Shown here one piece after another: positions 23,282-31,088 of a stretch of DNA of 36,391 nucleotides. The notes beneath the pieces were generated by a model that saw only the letters and a program-made list of their open reading frames with translations, made no database searches and was not told where the DNA came from. The position numbers and the translations under genes are program-made. How positions within the stretch are numbered: the stretch's first letter is position 1; each line of letters begins with the position of its first letter. This DNA is from Companilactobacillus keshanensis (GTDB taxonomy: Bacteria; Bacillota; Bacilli; Lactobacillales; Lactobacillaceae), in contig NZ_RHOS01000021.1 of assembly GCF_003946205.1 (NCBI RefSeq), forward strand, positions 1-36,391, written 5' to 3'.

Positions 23282-23713
23282 GTGAATCCAGAACAATTGA
23301 ATAATCCCAGTGACTATCAATTAATCGTCAATAATATTTACCAAAATGAACAGTTTGATTTTGTCGGAGTTGCTTTACAATCTACAAAATCGCCCCACTT
23401 GATCAAATGGAAGTTCGTTGCTGGTAATACTAACGAAAAGTTTAGAAAAATCGTCTTGAGAAGTGGTATTGGGATTGCCGGACTCGTTGTTAGAACTGGT
23501 AAACCATTTTGGGATAACGATTTAAATCGTTACGAATATTCCGATGAAATGTATACCCCTATTGCTAAATCTGAGTTACTGCAATCTGCTGTCGCAGTAC
23601 CTATCATTTCTCCATTAACTAAACTTGTACGTGGGGTATTACTAGCCGGATATCGTTCAAATAACAAACAAGTTTCAGAGCAGACCGCCCTGACCCTTTC
23701 TCAATACCTGTAA
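23282..23713 (+). CDS. nreA: NreA, GAF-domain nitrate receptor
   Basis: A 143-residue single GAF domain: strand/helix FVGVALQS, KWKFVAGN, LRSGIGIAGLVVRTGKPFW (59-77), then LLQSAVAVPIISP and VRGVLLAGYR. In Staphylococcus carnosus NreA binds nitrate, and without nitrate it blocks NreB autophosphorylation. The gene starts with GTG, with AGGAGG upstream. nreB follows 28 bp later. The order nreA-nreB-nreC is the same as in staphylococci, which makes the assignment firm, although sequence alone does not prove nitrate binding. Confidence 0.9.
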   Translation: MNPEQLNNPSDYQLIVNNIYQNEQFDFVGVALQSTKSPHLIKWKFVAGNTNEKFRKIVLRSGIGIAGLVVRTGKPFWDNDLNRYEYSDEMYTPIAKSELLQSAVAVPIISPLTKLVRGVLLAGYRSNNKQVSEQTALTLSQYL

Positions 23714-23741
23714 TCCAGTTATTTGAGGAGGGGGTATTTTT

Positions 23742-24764
23742 TTGCTTGAAACAACCCAATGGATCAATGAATATTTTAAAGATTCTTCTGATGCAATTAT
23801 GATTTTTAAAGATGATGATTTGATTTTGAGTAATCAAATGGCAAAAGATCTACGACGTGAACTTAATTTAAATCCACAATATCTAGTTGAAGTGGCTGAC
23901 TCATCAGTTAAGCAAAAATTTTCTCCAACTGACAATTGTTTTAGCTGTATTATTCAAAACAAAATGAAAGAGATTTCCATCCCCATAACTTTAGCTAAAA
24001 AAATGCCTCATCCCTTAAATTACTTCATGATATACAACATAATTGATCCAGAAGAAAAAGTATTTTCTTTAACACTTAAAAATCGTGGAACAATCGATCG
24101 AATGGATCAACTCGCTCAACAAAAGAAACTAACCCAGTACGTAAATCGCGCTTACGAAAAGGAACGTAAACGTATCTCTGAAGATCTTCATGACAGTATT
24201 GCTCAGGGTGTCTATTCGGCAATTATGGGTGTTAGAAGATTGGAAAACAATCAATTTTCTGTTGAAGAGTTGGACGAACTCACTACAGTTATCGAATCAC
24301 AATTGAATGATACCTTAACTGAGGTAAAGGAAATGGCTCTCGATATTCGACCATCCGTTTTAGATAATTTTGGCTTATTAGCGGCCTTAAAAGTGCTCGC
24401 TAAACGACTTCAAGAGAATTCTGGTGTAACAATCAATGTAGCCGGTAACGCCAACACGGAAAAATTATCAAATGATATTCAAAGTGTTTTATATCGTATT
24501 GCTCAAGAATCGATCAATAACGCTTTAAAACACGCTGATGCTGACGAAATAACAATTTTATTAGTAGCTCATGATCACTATATAACCCTAGAAATCATCG
24601 ATGACGGTGATGGATTCGATGTGCCCAAACATCAACGTTTTAACGGAAAGTCTATGGGTCTGATGAATATGAATGAACGAGTCAAGATGTTTAATGGTGC
24701 TTTTAAGATCAATTCAAAATCCGGTGAAGGAACAACCGTTACTGTCAAATTCCCAATTGTCTAG
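23742..24764 (+). CDS. nreB: NreB, cytoplasmic oxygen-sensing histidine kinase (one Cys pair only)
   Basis: A 340-residue soluble kinase. It has an N-terminal PAS-like sensor (1-120), a HisKA_3 dimerisation domain with ERKRISEDLHDSIAQG (141-156) carrying phospho-acceptor H150, and a HATPase domain with ESINNALKHAD, DDGDGF and GLMNMNERV. Staphylococcal NreB binds an oxygen-labile [4Fe-4S] cluster through four cysteines in two CxxC pairs about 12 residues apart. This protein has only C66 and C69 (NCFSC) and no other cysteine at all. There is no membrane segment. It starts with TTG after a GAGGAGG site, as no in-frame ATG fits the N-terminus. Confidence 0.92.
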   Translation: MLETTQWINEYFKDSSDAIMIFKDDDLILSNQMAKDLRRELNLNPQYLVEVADSSVKQKFSPTDNCFSCIIQNKMKEISIPITLAKKMPHPLNYFMIYNIIDPEEKVFSLTLKNRGTIDRMDQLAQQKKLTQYVNRAYEKERKRISEDLHDSIAQGVYSAIMGVRRLENNQFSVEELDELTTVIESQLNDTLTEVKEMALDIRPSVLDNFGLLAALKVLAKRLQENSGVTINVAGNANTEKLSNDIQSVLYRIAQESINNALKHADADEITILLVAHDHYITLEIIDDGDGFDVPKHQRFNGKSMGLMNMNERVKMFNGAFKINSKSGEGTTVTVKFPIV

Positions 24765-24775
24765 AGGAGAAAAAT

Positions 24776-25429
24776 ATGTATAAAGTTTTAATTGCTGACG
24801 ATCACGCAATTGTCAGATCCGGTTTATCATTTTTAGTTAATCAGCAAGCTAATTTCCAAGTCGTCGGCGAGGAAGCAAATGGAACCGATACTTATTTAAG
24901 AGTTGAACAAGGTGGCATCAATATTTTAATAATGGATCTGAGTATGCCACCTGGTGAAAGTGGTTTAATAACAACTAAAAGGATCCATGACCATTATCCT
25001 GATGTTAGAATTTTGATTCTTTCGATGCATGAAGAACAGGAATATATTAATAAATCTATTCATAATGGTGCAATGTCTTATGTACTCAAAAGTTCTTCTG
25101 ACGAAGAGTTACTTAAAGCTCTAAAATCTTTATCAAATGGCGAAAATTATATCGATCAAAATATAATGATTACAAAATCAGATATTCAGCAAATTAATTC
25201 TGACGGTGTTGATGTTGATCTTGAAGGATATAATGGCCTATCAAAACGCGAAAAAGAAATCTTTCCGCTGATTGCTTTAGGCTACTCCAATAAAGAAATA
25301 GCCAGCCAAATGTTTATTTCGACCAAAACTGTTGAAGCACATAAAGCTAGTATCATTCGTAAATTAGAACTAGATTCGCGAACAGAGTTAGTTCGTTACG
25401 CTATTCACCATCATTTAATTGAATTTTAA
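24776..25429 (+). CDS. nreC: NreC, LuxR-type response regulator of nitrate respiration
   Basis: A 217-residue NarL/NreC-type regulator. The receiver domain (1-120) has acidic pocket D8/D9, phospho-acceptor D54 (LIMDLSMP) and K105. The C-terminal LuxR-type HTH (about 152-200) contains LSKREKEIFPLIALGYSNKE and STKTVEAHKASI. In staphylococci NreC activates nar, nir and narT at TAGGG-N4-CCCTA; similar boxes lie before narG/moeB, moaA and moaC here. AGAGGAG lies just upstream, 11 bp after nreB. A bidirectional terminator follows. Confidence 0.95.
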   Translation: MYKVLIADDHAIVRSGLSFLVNQQANFQVVGEEANGTDTYLRVEQGGINILIMDLSMPPGESGLITTKRIHDHYPDVRILILSMHEEQEYINKSIHNGAMSYVLKSSSDEELLKALKSLSNGENYIDQNIMITKSDIQQINSDGVDVDLEGYNGLSKREKEIFPLIALGYSNKEIASQMFISTKTVEAHKASIIRKLELDSRTELVRYAIHHHLIEF

Positions 25430-25431
25430 AA

Positions 25432-25467
25432 AAGCAGCTCACTCATCAAAAGATGAACGAACTGCTT
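25432..25467. terminator. Bidirectional terminator after nreC
   Basis: Imperfect stem AAGCAG...CTCATC (25432-25447) with GATGA...CTGCTT (25452-25467) and an AAAA loop, followed on the plus strand by ATTTTGTTT. On the minus strand T residues follow as well (TTTTTTAAAATT). It ends nreC and the convergent regulator gene, whose stop codon lies in the stem. Confidence 0.75.
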
Positions 25468-26362
25468 ATTTTGTTTCTTCATATTGTTTTTTTAAGGCTG
25501 CCAATCTAACTTCAACCACTTGATTATTATTAATCCTACCAAAAGCCAATGTCTCACTCATTAGTTGTTCAATCAAATCTTTGGGTTTACTCTGCTTAAT
25601 TGCATTCTGAGTTTCCAATAATTTTAGTCGTGGTAAATAATAAGTAACATGATATTCAGAACAAAGCTGAATACCTAATTTAACAAGATCATCACTAAAT
25701 CTAAAATCTTTCTTTTGCGCATGATAGTCAGCCGTAAAGAAGATCAAGGTTAATATTCTTAAATAATAATTATCTTTATCATCTTCATCTGGATTGGCAT
25801 TTTGACGGTATTCTTTAATAAATTGACAAATCTTGTCAAAATAGAAATCAGCTTTGCTGAATTGCTTTTTACGTGAATACATTATCCCTGAACCAACGTA
25901 TGCCAATTGTGTAAAGATAGTTTTATGCTCGTCATCAAGTTCATCGAGAATTTGTGAAAAATCGAATAGTACATCTACTGGTTGCTGATTAGTTAAGGCA
26001 TTCAACAGTCCACGCAAATAGTAAAATTGTGTCTTCAATGGTGCAAATTCAATTTTTTCTGGGTCAATTTCCCCTAATAGATCAATTACTTCTTGATAGT
26101 CTTCCATCATTAATTTCTTTTCAGCATTATCTAACAGATCATGCAATCTGGAAGTATTTGAAGTCGAGCTTTGGTATAAATCATCAACAATCAATCCTAA
26201 ACGAACACATAATTTATTTAAAATCGATAACGATGGAACCCGTCCATTATTCTCAAATTTACTGAGTGTCGCTTGAGTGCATATTCCATCGCAAAGCTTT
26301 ACCTGCGATAATTTTAATTGTTTACGACGTTTCACAAATACATCAATATTTATTTCTTTCAC
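25466..26362 (-). CDS. Rgg/PlcR-like HTH-TPR transcriptional regulator
   Basis: A 298-residue regulator with an N-terminal XRE-type HTH (RRKQLKLSQVKLCDGICTQA at 12-31, then LSKFENNGRVPSLSILNKL) and a helical TPR-like C-terminal part (about 70-290). This is the Rgg/MutR/PlcR arrangement, in which short peptides often bind the C-terminal repeats. The start is a GTG preceded by GGGGAAA. A perfect 18-bp palindrome overlaps its promoter. It lies between nreC and moaA, both on other transcripts, so a link with nitrate metabolism is uncertain. I could not find a convincing peptide pheromone gene beside it. Confidence 0.85.
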   Translation of the reverse strand: MKEINIDVFVKRRKQLKLSQVKLCDGICTQATLSKFENNGRVPSLSILNKLCVRLGLIVDDLYQSSTSNTSRLHDLLDNAEKKLMMEDYQEVIDLLGEIDPEKIEFAPLKTQFYYLRGLLNALTNQQPVDVLFDFSQILDELDDEHKTIFTQLAYVGSGIMYSRKKQFSKADFYFDKICQFIKEYRQNANPDEDDKDNYYLRILTLIFFTADYHAQKKDFRFSDDLVKLGIQLCSEYHVTYYLPRLKLLETQNAIKQSKPKDLIEQLMSETLAFGRINNNQVVEVRLAALKKQYEETK

Positions 26363-26428
26363 TGTTATTTCCCCGAAATCTGCCTAGTTATGTAGACGAT
26401 TTGTCGATCTGAAAAAACTTACTATTAT

Positions 26429-26446
26429 ATTTATAATATTATAAAT
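26429..26446 (-). promoter_or_regulatory. Palindrome in the promoter of the Rgg-like gene
   Basis: ATTTATAATATTATAAAT is its own reverse complement. On the minus strand it contains the -10 TATAAT, with TTGACC about 19 bases upstream as -35. A dimeric regulator, perhaps the Rgg-like protein itself, could bind here, but AT-rich palindromes can also occur by chance. Confidence 0.45.
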
Positions 26447-26517
26447 CAAACCAATTTTACAGGGTCAAACCTAGTTTTATAGGTATTTTCTTAATGATCT
26501 ACGTTGTCAAAACAACC

Positions 26518-27516
26518 CTAGCCGCCGATTTGACTCATATGTCTCCATGTTGGGGCTTTATCGATAATTTTATCTGCTTCATCCATTGCCATTTCATGAT
26601 TTAATGGTTTATTATCTAAAGATTTTTGAATTAAACGACGAAATTCTTTCTTATCAGGGATCGCCTCACGAATACTGATTTCTTCATTCCAATATAAACA
26701 TGCTTTCACATAGCCATCAGCAGTGATCCTCATTCGATTACAATTTTCACAGAATTTGGCACTGATTGGATGGATCAAACCAAAACTACCCTCAAATCCA
26801 GCAATTTGATAATTATCTGAAGGGCCATTTCCATTTAATGCTATCGGTTCATATTGGAAATCATTTTCAGCACATATTTTAAAAACATTTTCCAATCCAA
26901 CATATTCTTTTCGCCACATTTTTAAAGAATTACCGATCGGCATAAACTCAATAAATCTAACGTTAACATTATGAGCTTTAGTGTAATTCAAGAAGTCCAA
27001 GACCTCATCATCGTTTTGTCCTTTGATCAAAACTACATTCAATTTTATTTTCTTAAAATTTAATTTGCTAGCGACTTCTATTCCCTCTAAAACCTGATCA
27101 ATGTCTCCACCACGGGTGATTTCATTGAATCGATCAGCTTTAAAGGTATCCAAACTGATATTTAGCCGATCCAATCCAGCCTCTTTCAAATCCTTAGCCT
27201 TTTTGGCTAGGAATAGTCCATTAGTTGTTATCGAAACATCTTCAATTCCATCTACAGCCTTGATTCGACGTACTATATCAACAACATCCGTTCTAAGTAG
27301 TGGTTCACCTCCAGTTATTCTAACTTTTGAAATTCCCATTTCCGAAAAATTTTCAATCAGTTGAACTATTTCATCTTGAGATAAAACTTTATCAGTTGGG
27401 AAAAATGGTAATCCCTCTTTTGGCATACAATAAACACAACGCAAATTACAACGGTCGGTAATTGAAAGACGAACATAATCGTGTAAACGATCATAACTAT
27501 CATATAATTTTTCCAT
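26518..27516 (-). CDS. moaA: MoaA, GTP 3',8-cyclase (radical SAM)
   Basis: A 332-residue radical SAM enzyme catalysing the first step of molybdopterin synthesis. The N-terminal cluster motif is CNLRCVYC (23-30), the GGE motif is ITGGEPLL (67-74), the C-terminal second cluster uses C256, C259 and C273 (FCENCNRMRITADGYVKAC), and the tail ends in Gly-Gly (QIGG), which is needed for activity. Full length. GGGAG lies six bases before the ATG. An NreC-like box is centred about 60 bp upstream of the start, pointing to control together with narG. Confidence 0.97.
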   Translation of the reverse strand: MEKLYDSYDRLHDYVRLSITDRCNLRCVYCMPKEGLPFFPTDKVLSQDEIVQLIENFSEMGISKVRITGGEPLLRTDVVDIVRRIKAVDGIEDVSITTNGLFLAKKAKDLKEAGLDRLNISLDTFKADRFNEITRGGDIDQVLEGIEVASKLNFKKIKLNVVLIKGQNDDEVLDFLNYTKAHNVNVRFIEFMPIGNSLKMWRKEYVGLENVFKICAENDFQYEPIALNGNGPSDNYQIAGFEGSFGLIHPISAKFCENCNRMRITADGYVKACLYWNEEISIREAIPDKKEFRRLIQKSLDNKPLNHEMAMDEADKIIDKAPTWRHMSQIGG

Positions 27517-27572
27517 AATAATCTCCCACTATCTTTATATTTATTATTCCAAAACCCGTTACAAATTTGAAT

Positions 27573-27586
27573 TAGTTAATTCCCTA
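27573..27586. promoter_or_regulatory. NreC-like box upstream of moaA
   Basis: On the minus strand TAGGG-AATT-AACTA: one half-site is perfect, the other has two mismatches to TAGGG-N4-CCCTA. It lies about 36 bp upstream of a -10-like TAATAA (27546-27541), a distance suited to an activator. Confidence 0.5.
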
Positions 27587-27592
27587 ATAAAA

Positions 27593-27618
27593 AAGCATAT
27601 CGAAAATTCGATATGCTT
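27593..27618 (-). terminator. Terminator of the HMA-EamA operon
   Basis: A perfect 12-bp stem AAGCATATCGAA / TTCGATATGCTT (27593-27604 and 27607-27618), followed on the minus strand by TTTTATTAGGG. It lies at the stop codon of the EamA-family gene and directly before the moaA control region. Confidence 0.85.
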
Positions 27619-28498
27619 AGGCTTTATCAGCTTTAGTAAACGTAACAATAGCTGTTGAGGCGACTAATAGTACCGCTCCTACAACTATATTTGCCGTAAT
27701 TTGAATTGGGAAGAAGAAGTATGAGTAAACAATAACTATGATTGGTCCCAATGCACGAACAATGTTGGCCTTTCCGGCTGTGATATATTTCAAACTAGTA
27801 TAGAACAATAATAACGATAAGAATCCGTTAAAAAATGCTCCAAAAAAATTAAAAGTAACTGCTCTAGCTTGAATACCAGCAAATGTTCCTGGAACAAACA
27901 AGGCATAAACTAGTAACATAGCGGCGGAAACTAAATGATTATAAAACAATACATTTCCAGGATTGTTATCTTTAACCAAATACTTAGCAATAATATTGTT
28001 AATGGCATACATCAATGGATAAATGAAAGCACATAGAATTCCCCAAACACTATCAATTTGAATCCGACCTTGAGAAACAAAAATCGAACCACCGATACAT
28101 AAAATAATGGCCAAATAATCTAATTTAGACAATTTTTCCTTCAAGAAAACATAAGACAACACAAATACATAAACCAAATAAATACGTGCAATTAGAGTTA
28201 CTGTTACAGGACTAAGTAAGGACAGCGCCACATATTGCAAGATGACTCCGACTGCATTAGATAATCCTAAAAAGATCACCCACTTATTCTTAATAATCGA
28301 AAAATCGTGATACATAACATAAACTAAAATCAAATTCAGGATTGCAGCAAAAACACTAGTTAATAAAGCCCCAAGTATTGGGTTCAAACTAACAAGTGAA
28401 AATTTATTCAAAACTGGACTAATACTACTAAACAATAATGAAATTAAATTAAGCTCAACTCCTAGAAGTTGAGCCTTTTTAGTTGATCCAGATTTCAT
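27617..28498 (-). CDS. EamA/DMT-family transporter
   Basis: A 293-residue membrane protein with about ten hydrophobic segments in two EamA repeats (each about 140 residues), typical of drug/metabolite transporters. Each repeat ends in the characteristic pattern of a Pro near the start of a helix followed by a short charged loop (LSPVTVTLIARIYLVYVF, then FLKEKLSKLDYLAI). The substrate is not predictable. The ATG overlaps the stop of the small HMA protein upstream (TAATG), so the two are made together. This might hint at a metal or metal-complex substrate, but that is inference. Confidence 0.85.
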   Translation of the reverse strand: MKSGSTKKAQLLGVELNLISLLFSSISPVLNKFSLVSLNPILGALLTSVFAAILNLILVYVMYHDFSIIKNKWVIFLGLSNAVGVILQYVALSLLSPVTVTLIARIYLVYVFVLSYVFLKEKLSKLDYLAIILCIGGSIFVSQGRIQIDSVWGILCAFIYPLMYAINNIIAKYLVKDNNPGNVLFYNHLVSAAMLLVYALFVPGTFAGIQARAVTFNFFGAFFNGFLSLLLFYTSLKYITAGKANIVRALGPIIVIVYSYFFFPIQITANIVVGAVLLVASTAIVTFTKADKA

Positions 28499-28701
28499 TA
28501 AGCAATTTCCTCAACGGTAAATGGTTTACTGCTCAAAGCAGCTTGGATTTTTTCTAAATCCATATTTCCCGTTAACGTTAAGGTCATTTTGTCCATATCT
28601 TTCTCTTGTTTCTCGACTCCAGGTACATCCTTGATCAGTTCAGCGATGTGTACCGGACAATTCTCACAATGTAATCCACTAATTAAAATTTTCTTTGACA
28701 T
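28498..28701 (-). CDS. Small HMA-domain (CopZ-like) metal-binding protein
   Basis: A 67-residue single heavy-metal-associated domain. It starts MSKKILISGLHCENCPVHI, with the metal-binding pair C12 and C15 in the GxxCxxC position, and has the ferredoxin-like strand/helix order to the end. CopZ-like proteins carry Cu(I) or similar ions in the cytoplasm. The ATG at 28701 has GGAGGG six bases upstream; an upstream in-frame ATG lacks a site. It is coupled to an EamA permease and not to a P-type ATPase, which is the usual partner. Confidence 0.85.
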   Translation of the reverse strand: MSKKILISGLHCENCPVHIAELIKDVPGVEKQEKDMDKMTLTLTGNMDLEKIQAALSSKPFTVEEIA

Positions 28702-28810
28702 AATATTCCCTCCATATATCAATTTTATTACTTTTTTATCATAACAGACAAACAATTTATTTTAACTTAGGAATTTTACTAATTTTTTATTTTTCTAGTT
28801 TTCGGTAAAC

Positions 28811-28816
28811 TATAAT
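28811..28816 (+). promoter_or_regulatory. -10 element of the three-gene unknown operon
   Basis: Consensus TATAAT 24 bases before the first gene, with a T-rich, poor -35 region. It suggests that the three following genes form one separate transcription unit, ending at the hairpin at 31089-31133. Confidence 0.5.
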
Positions 28817-28839
28817 TAAATAGGAATGGAGAATCAATT

Positions 28840-29121
28840 ATGACAATTAATGTGACTATGGAAGAATCTATTTATCAATTATTAAAAGATGTTGATCGCA
28901 ATTATTTCACTTCTAATCGACAATTAAATAAAACATCAATGTTATATCAAACTGTTGAAGAAGTTCAAAATAGTGGTTGGTTTGAAAATCTCAAAATCGA
29001 AGCTATTGATAATTACTCTTTAGCAACCGTTACTTTAAAGGCTGCTGCCCTAACTGATGAGGGTCAAAAAAAATTACAAGAATTAAAAGTTAAATACGAT
29101 ACGAATGAGGAAGATAAATAA
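28840..29121 (+). CDS. Unknown protein, first gene of a three-gene operon
   Basis: 93 residues, soluble, no cysteines, no signal peptide or membrane segment. I do not recognise a family. The beginning MTINVTMEESIYQLL looks like a short strand followed by a helix, and the C-terminus is a charged helix (LTDEGQKKLQELKVKYD). GGAG lies before the ATG. The next gene starts immediately after the stop codon, and a third follows 15 bp later, so the proteins are probably made together. Confidence 0.8.
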   Translation: MTINVTMEESIYQLLKDVDRNYFTSNRQLNKTSMLYQTVEEVQNSGWFENLKIEAIDNYSLATVTLKAAALTDEGQKKLQELKVKYDTNEEDK

Positions 29122-30117
29122 ATGGATATTAATGATTTAAAAAAGCAAATAAACGACCGTTTTGAGAATTCACCGATCCAGTCTTCAGCCTTTTACGCTG
29201 ATCCTGAAGATCAATTAGACAATCAAAAAAAATTACGTGTGACTCTAAAGTCATTTATCGAAACACAAAATATCACTACCCCCTTTGCCCTACAAATCAT
29301 GGCAACACATTCAGACATTACCATTATGCCTTTAGGTTTGCTTGACTTAAATGAATTGAAAGAATGGGAAGATAAACAACGTAAAGAAAATGGGGTAACC
29401 TACGGTACACCTGATAAAAAAGAAGGTACACCGCTTGTTATCCAATTTGAATCCCATGTGAAAGATACAAAATCAGACAGACAAATATTAAATACCTATA
29501 CTGATGATTTATTCAATCATTTCCATGATACTTTTAACAACGACATCTGGCCGATCGTAATAAAATACTTAAATGAAAACCAGACTATTCTATACGATCT
29601 TGAAAAAAGACTAGTCGAAGAGAGTAACGAGATAAAAAATAACACTCTCAAACAATTAAAGAAAATGTCTAAAGTTGAAATCAAAGAGAAAATCGGTATG
29701 GACCTGGAAGAAAATCAATGGGATCACTATTCTAACTACATCGCTGATATGAGTCAGGTAAACTCAATTATTGTTTCTTCGAGTACCTTTACTAAAGAAC
29801 AGATTTTAAAGGATAAAGTTTTTACTCAGATGATGAATATTGCTCAACTGAGAAATACTTTTTTCTGGATCCTAGATAATGCTTTTAATGAAATTATCTT
29901 CTTTTATATCCAAGCATACGGTGCCACTGATCCAAAAATCAAAAAACATCTACACTCTATTCGTAAAAATTTAGCAACTAATATGCGTAATGCAGCTTGG
30001 AAAAGGTGCAATGACATCATTGAAGATCAAAAGAAATTTGATTCTCAAAAATTCTTTACTGAGGTTTTCCTACCTATTGCGGAGAACCTCGAAGTTGAAA
30101 TTGATAAATTCAAATAA
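29122..30117 (+). CDS. Unknown 331-residue protein, second gene of a three-gene operon
   Basis: A soluble protein with a single cysteine (RCNDII near residue 294), no signal peptide and no clear membrane segment. The N-terminal part (1-115) looks like a mixed alpha/beta domain; residues about 157-190 form a charged helix (LYDLEKRLVEESNEIKNN), and the C-terminal half is mostly helical with aromatic-rich stretches (FFWILDNAFNEIIFFYIQAY). I recognise no catalytic motif or family. GAGGAAG lies at the end of the upstream gene as its ribosome site. It is followed closely by the prenyl-synthase-like gene. Confidence 0.82.
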   Translation: MDINDLKKQINDRFENSPIQSSAFYADPEDQLDNQKKLRVTLKSFIETQNITTPFALQIMATHSDITIMPLGLLDLNELKEWEDKQRKENGVTYGTPDKKEGTPLVIQFESHVKDTKSDRQILNTYTDDLFNHFHDTFNNDIWPIVIKYLNENQTILYDLEKRLVEESNEIKNNTLKQLKKMSKVEIKEKIGMDLEENQWDHYSNYIADMSQVNSIIVSSSTFTKEQILKDKVFTQMMNIAQLRNTFFWILDNAFNEIIFFYIQAYGATDPKIKKHLHSIRKNLATNMRNAAWKRCNDIIEDQKKFDSQKFFTEVFLPIAENLEVEIDKFK

Positions 30118-30132
30118 AGGAAGTACTAACTA

Positions 30133-31059
30133 ATGGAATCACCATTCCAACAATTTCCTAGATTAAATCCTAAATTGATCAACCTAGAAGACTACATGCT
30201 GAGATTGATCGAATTAAATAAAAATGACATTGTCAATGAGGCTAAAGGATATTTACACTCTGCAAGATTTTTACACACAGCTTTCTTTTATCTTTTTGCT
30301 GGATTTGGCGATGCAGCTAAATTACGTGAAAATTCACTACAATCTGCCGCTGCTGCCTCTCAAATGTTTTACATTCGTAATGAATTAATGCGCAAACACC
30401 AAGCTGGTCCGGATGCCATAAACTTAAATTTTATGGTGGAATACTTTTCTGACTTGATCGATGTTGAATTTAGAAAATGCTCTGCAGATGACAATGACTT
30501 GCAAGGAAAAATTGACGCGGTTCAAGAAATTACAACCAATCAACTATTGGCCGATGAGCAGATGATCAAACCTGTTGAAGACATTGCCGAATATATCAAT
30601 CGAGTTGAAACCCGTTCCGCAGTCATGTTCGAATTTGCCTGTCGTTTTGGTGCCCAGGCCGCACATGCTTCAGATGTTTTAATTGATTCTGCTAGTGAGA
30701 TCGGTCGCACGATCGGTATTGCTTATCAAATTAAAAGTGAAATTTTCGATTTAATTGGAATCAATAATTCCGAAAATGAATTTGGACCACTCTATATGCT
30801 GCAAAATGGTGAATTTACTTTACCTGTCATCTTTGCAATTGGTAAAAATGGTAATGATTTTATGAATAAAATTGCTGAAGCAGGTAAAACTGGTGATAAA
30901 GCTTTGGCCGATACCGCTGAACAAGTTATTGACGGTGGGGTTGACGCCGCTCAAGTCATGGTTAAAGAATATAAGGATCAGGCTATTTTTGACATCAACA
31001 TGCTGCCAGAGATTCCTGAAAAGGATGATTTAAAAAAACTTGTAAATATGCTGCTATAA
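30133..31059 (+). CDS. Isoprenyl diphosphate synthase-like protein without catalytic Asp motifs
   Basis: 308 residues, mostly helical, matching the order of trans-isoprenyl diphosphate synthases. SARFLHTAFFYLFAGFGD (43-60) corresponds to the GGKRLRPxL region. LQSAAAASQMFYIRNELM (69-86) corresponds to the helix holding the first DDxxD. YINRVETRSAVMFEFACRFG (154-173) corresponds to the I..KTAxLF helix, GRTIGIAYQIKSEIFDLIG (191-209) to the helix with the second motif GxxxQIxDDxLD, and GEFTLPVIFAIG (226-237) to GKxTLPxIxAL. The first Asp-rich motif is lost (RNELM), and in the second DD is replaced by SE. Prenyl transfer is therefore unlikely; a structural or binding role, or a ComQ-like relative, is possible. 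AAAGGAAG precedes the start. Confidence 0.75.
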   Translation: MESPFQQFPRLNPKLINLEDYMLRLIELNKNDIVNEAKGYLHSARFLHTAFFYLFAGFGDAAKLRENSLQSAAAASQMFYIRNELMRKHQAGPDAINLNFMVEYFSDLIDVEFRKCSADDNDLQGKIDAVQEITTNQLLADEQMIKPVEDIAEYINRVETRSAVMFEFACRFGAQAAHASDVLIDSASEIGRTIGIAYQIKSEIFDLIGINNSENEFGPLYMLQNGEFTLPVIFAIGKNGNDFMNKIAEAGKTGDKALADTAEQVIDGGVDAAQVMVKEYKDQAIFDINMLPEIPEKDDLKKLVNMLL

Positions 31060-31088
31060 GTTTAAAGATTATTAATTATAAAACAAAT

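Noticed and set aside
23930-24010. Frameshift hiding the second Cys pair of NreB
   Set aside because: The downstream frame is intact into the kinase domain, and I saw no CxxC in the expected place in the frame as read; a simple frameshift would disrupt the following sequence.
26503-26516. Small GTTGT/ACAAC hairpin as moaA terminator
   Set aside because: Only five base pairs and no T-run, too weak to call.
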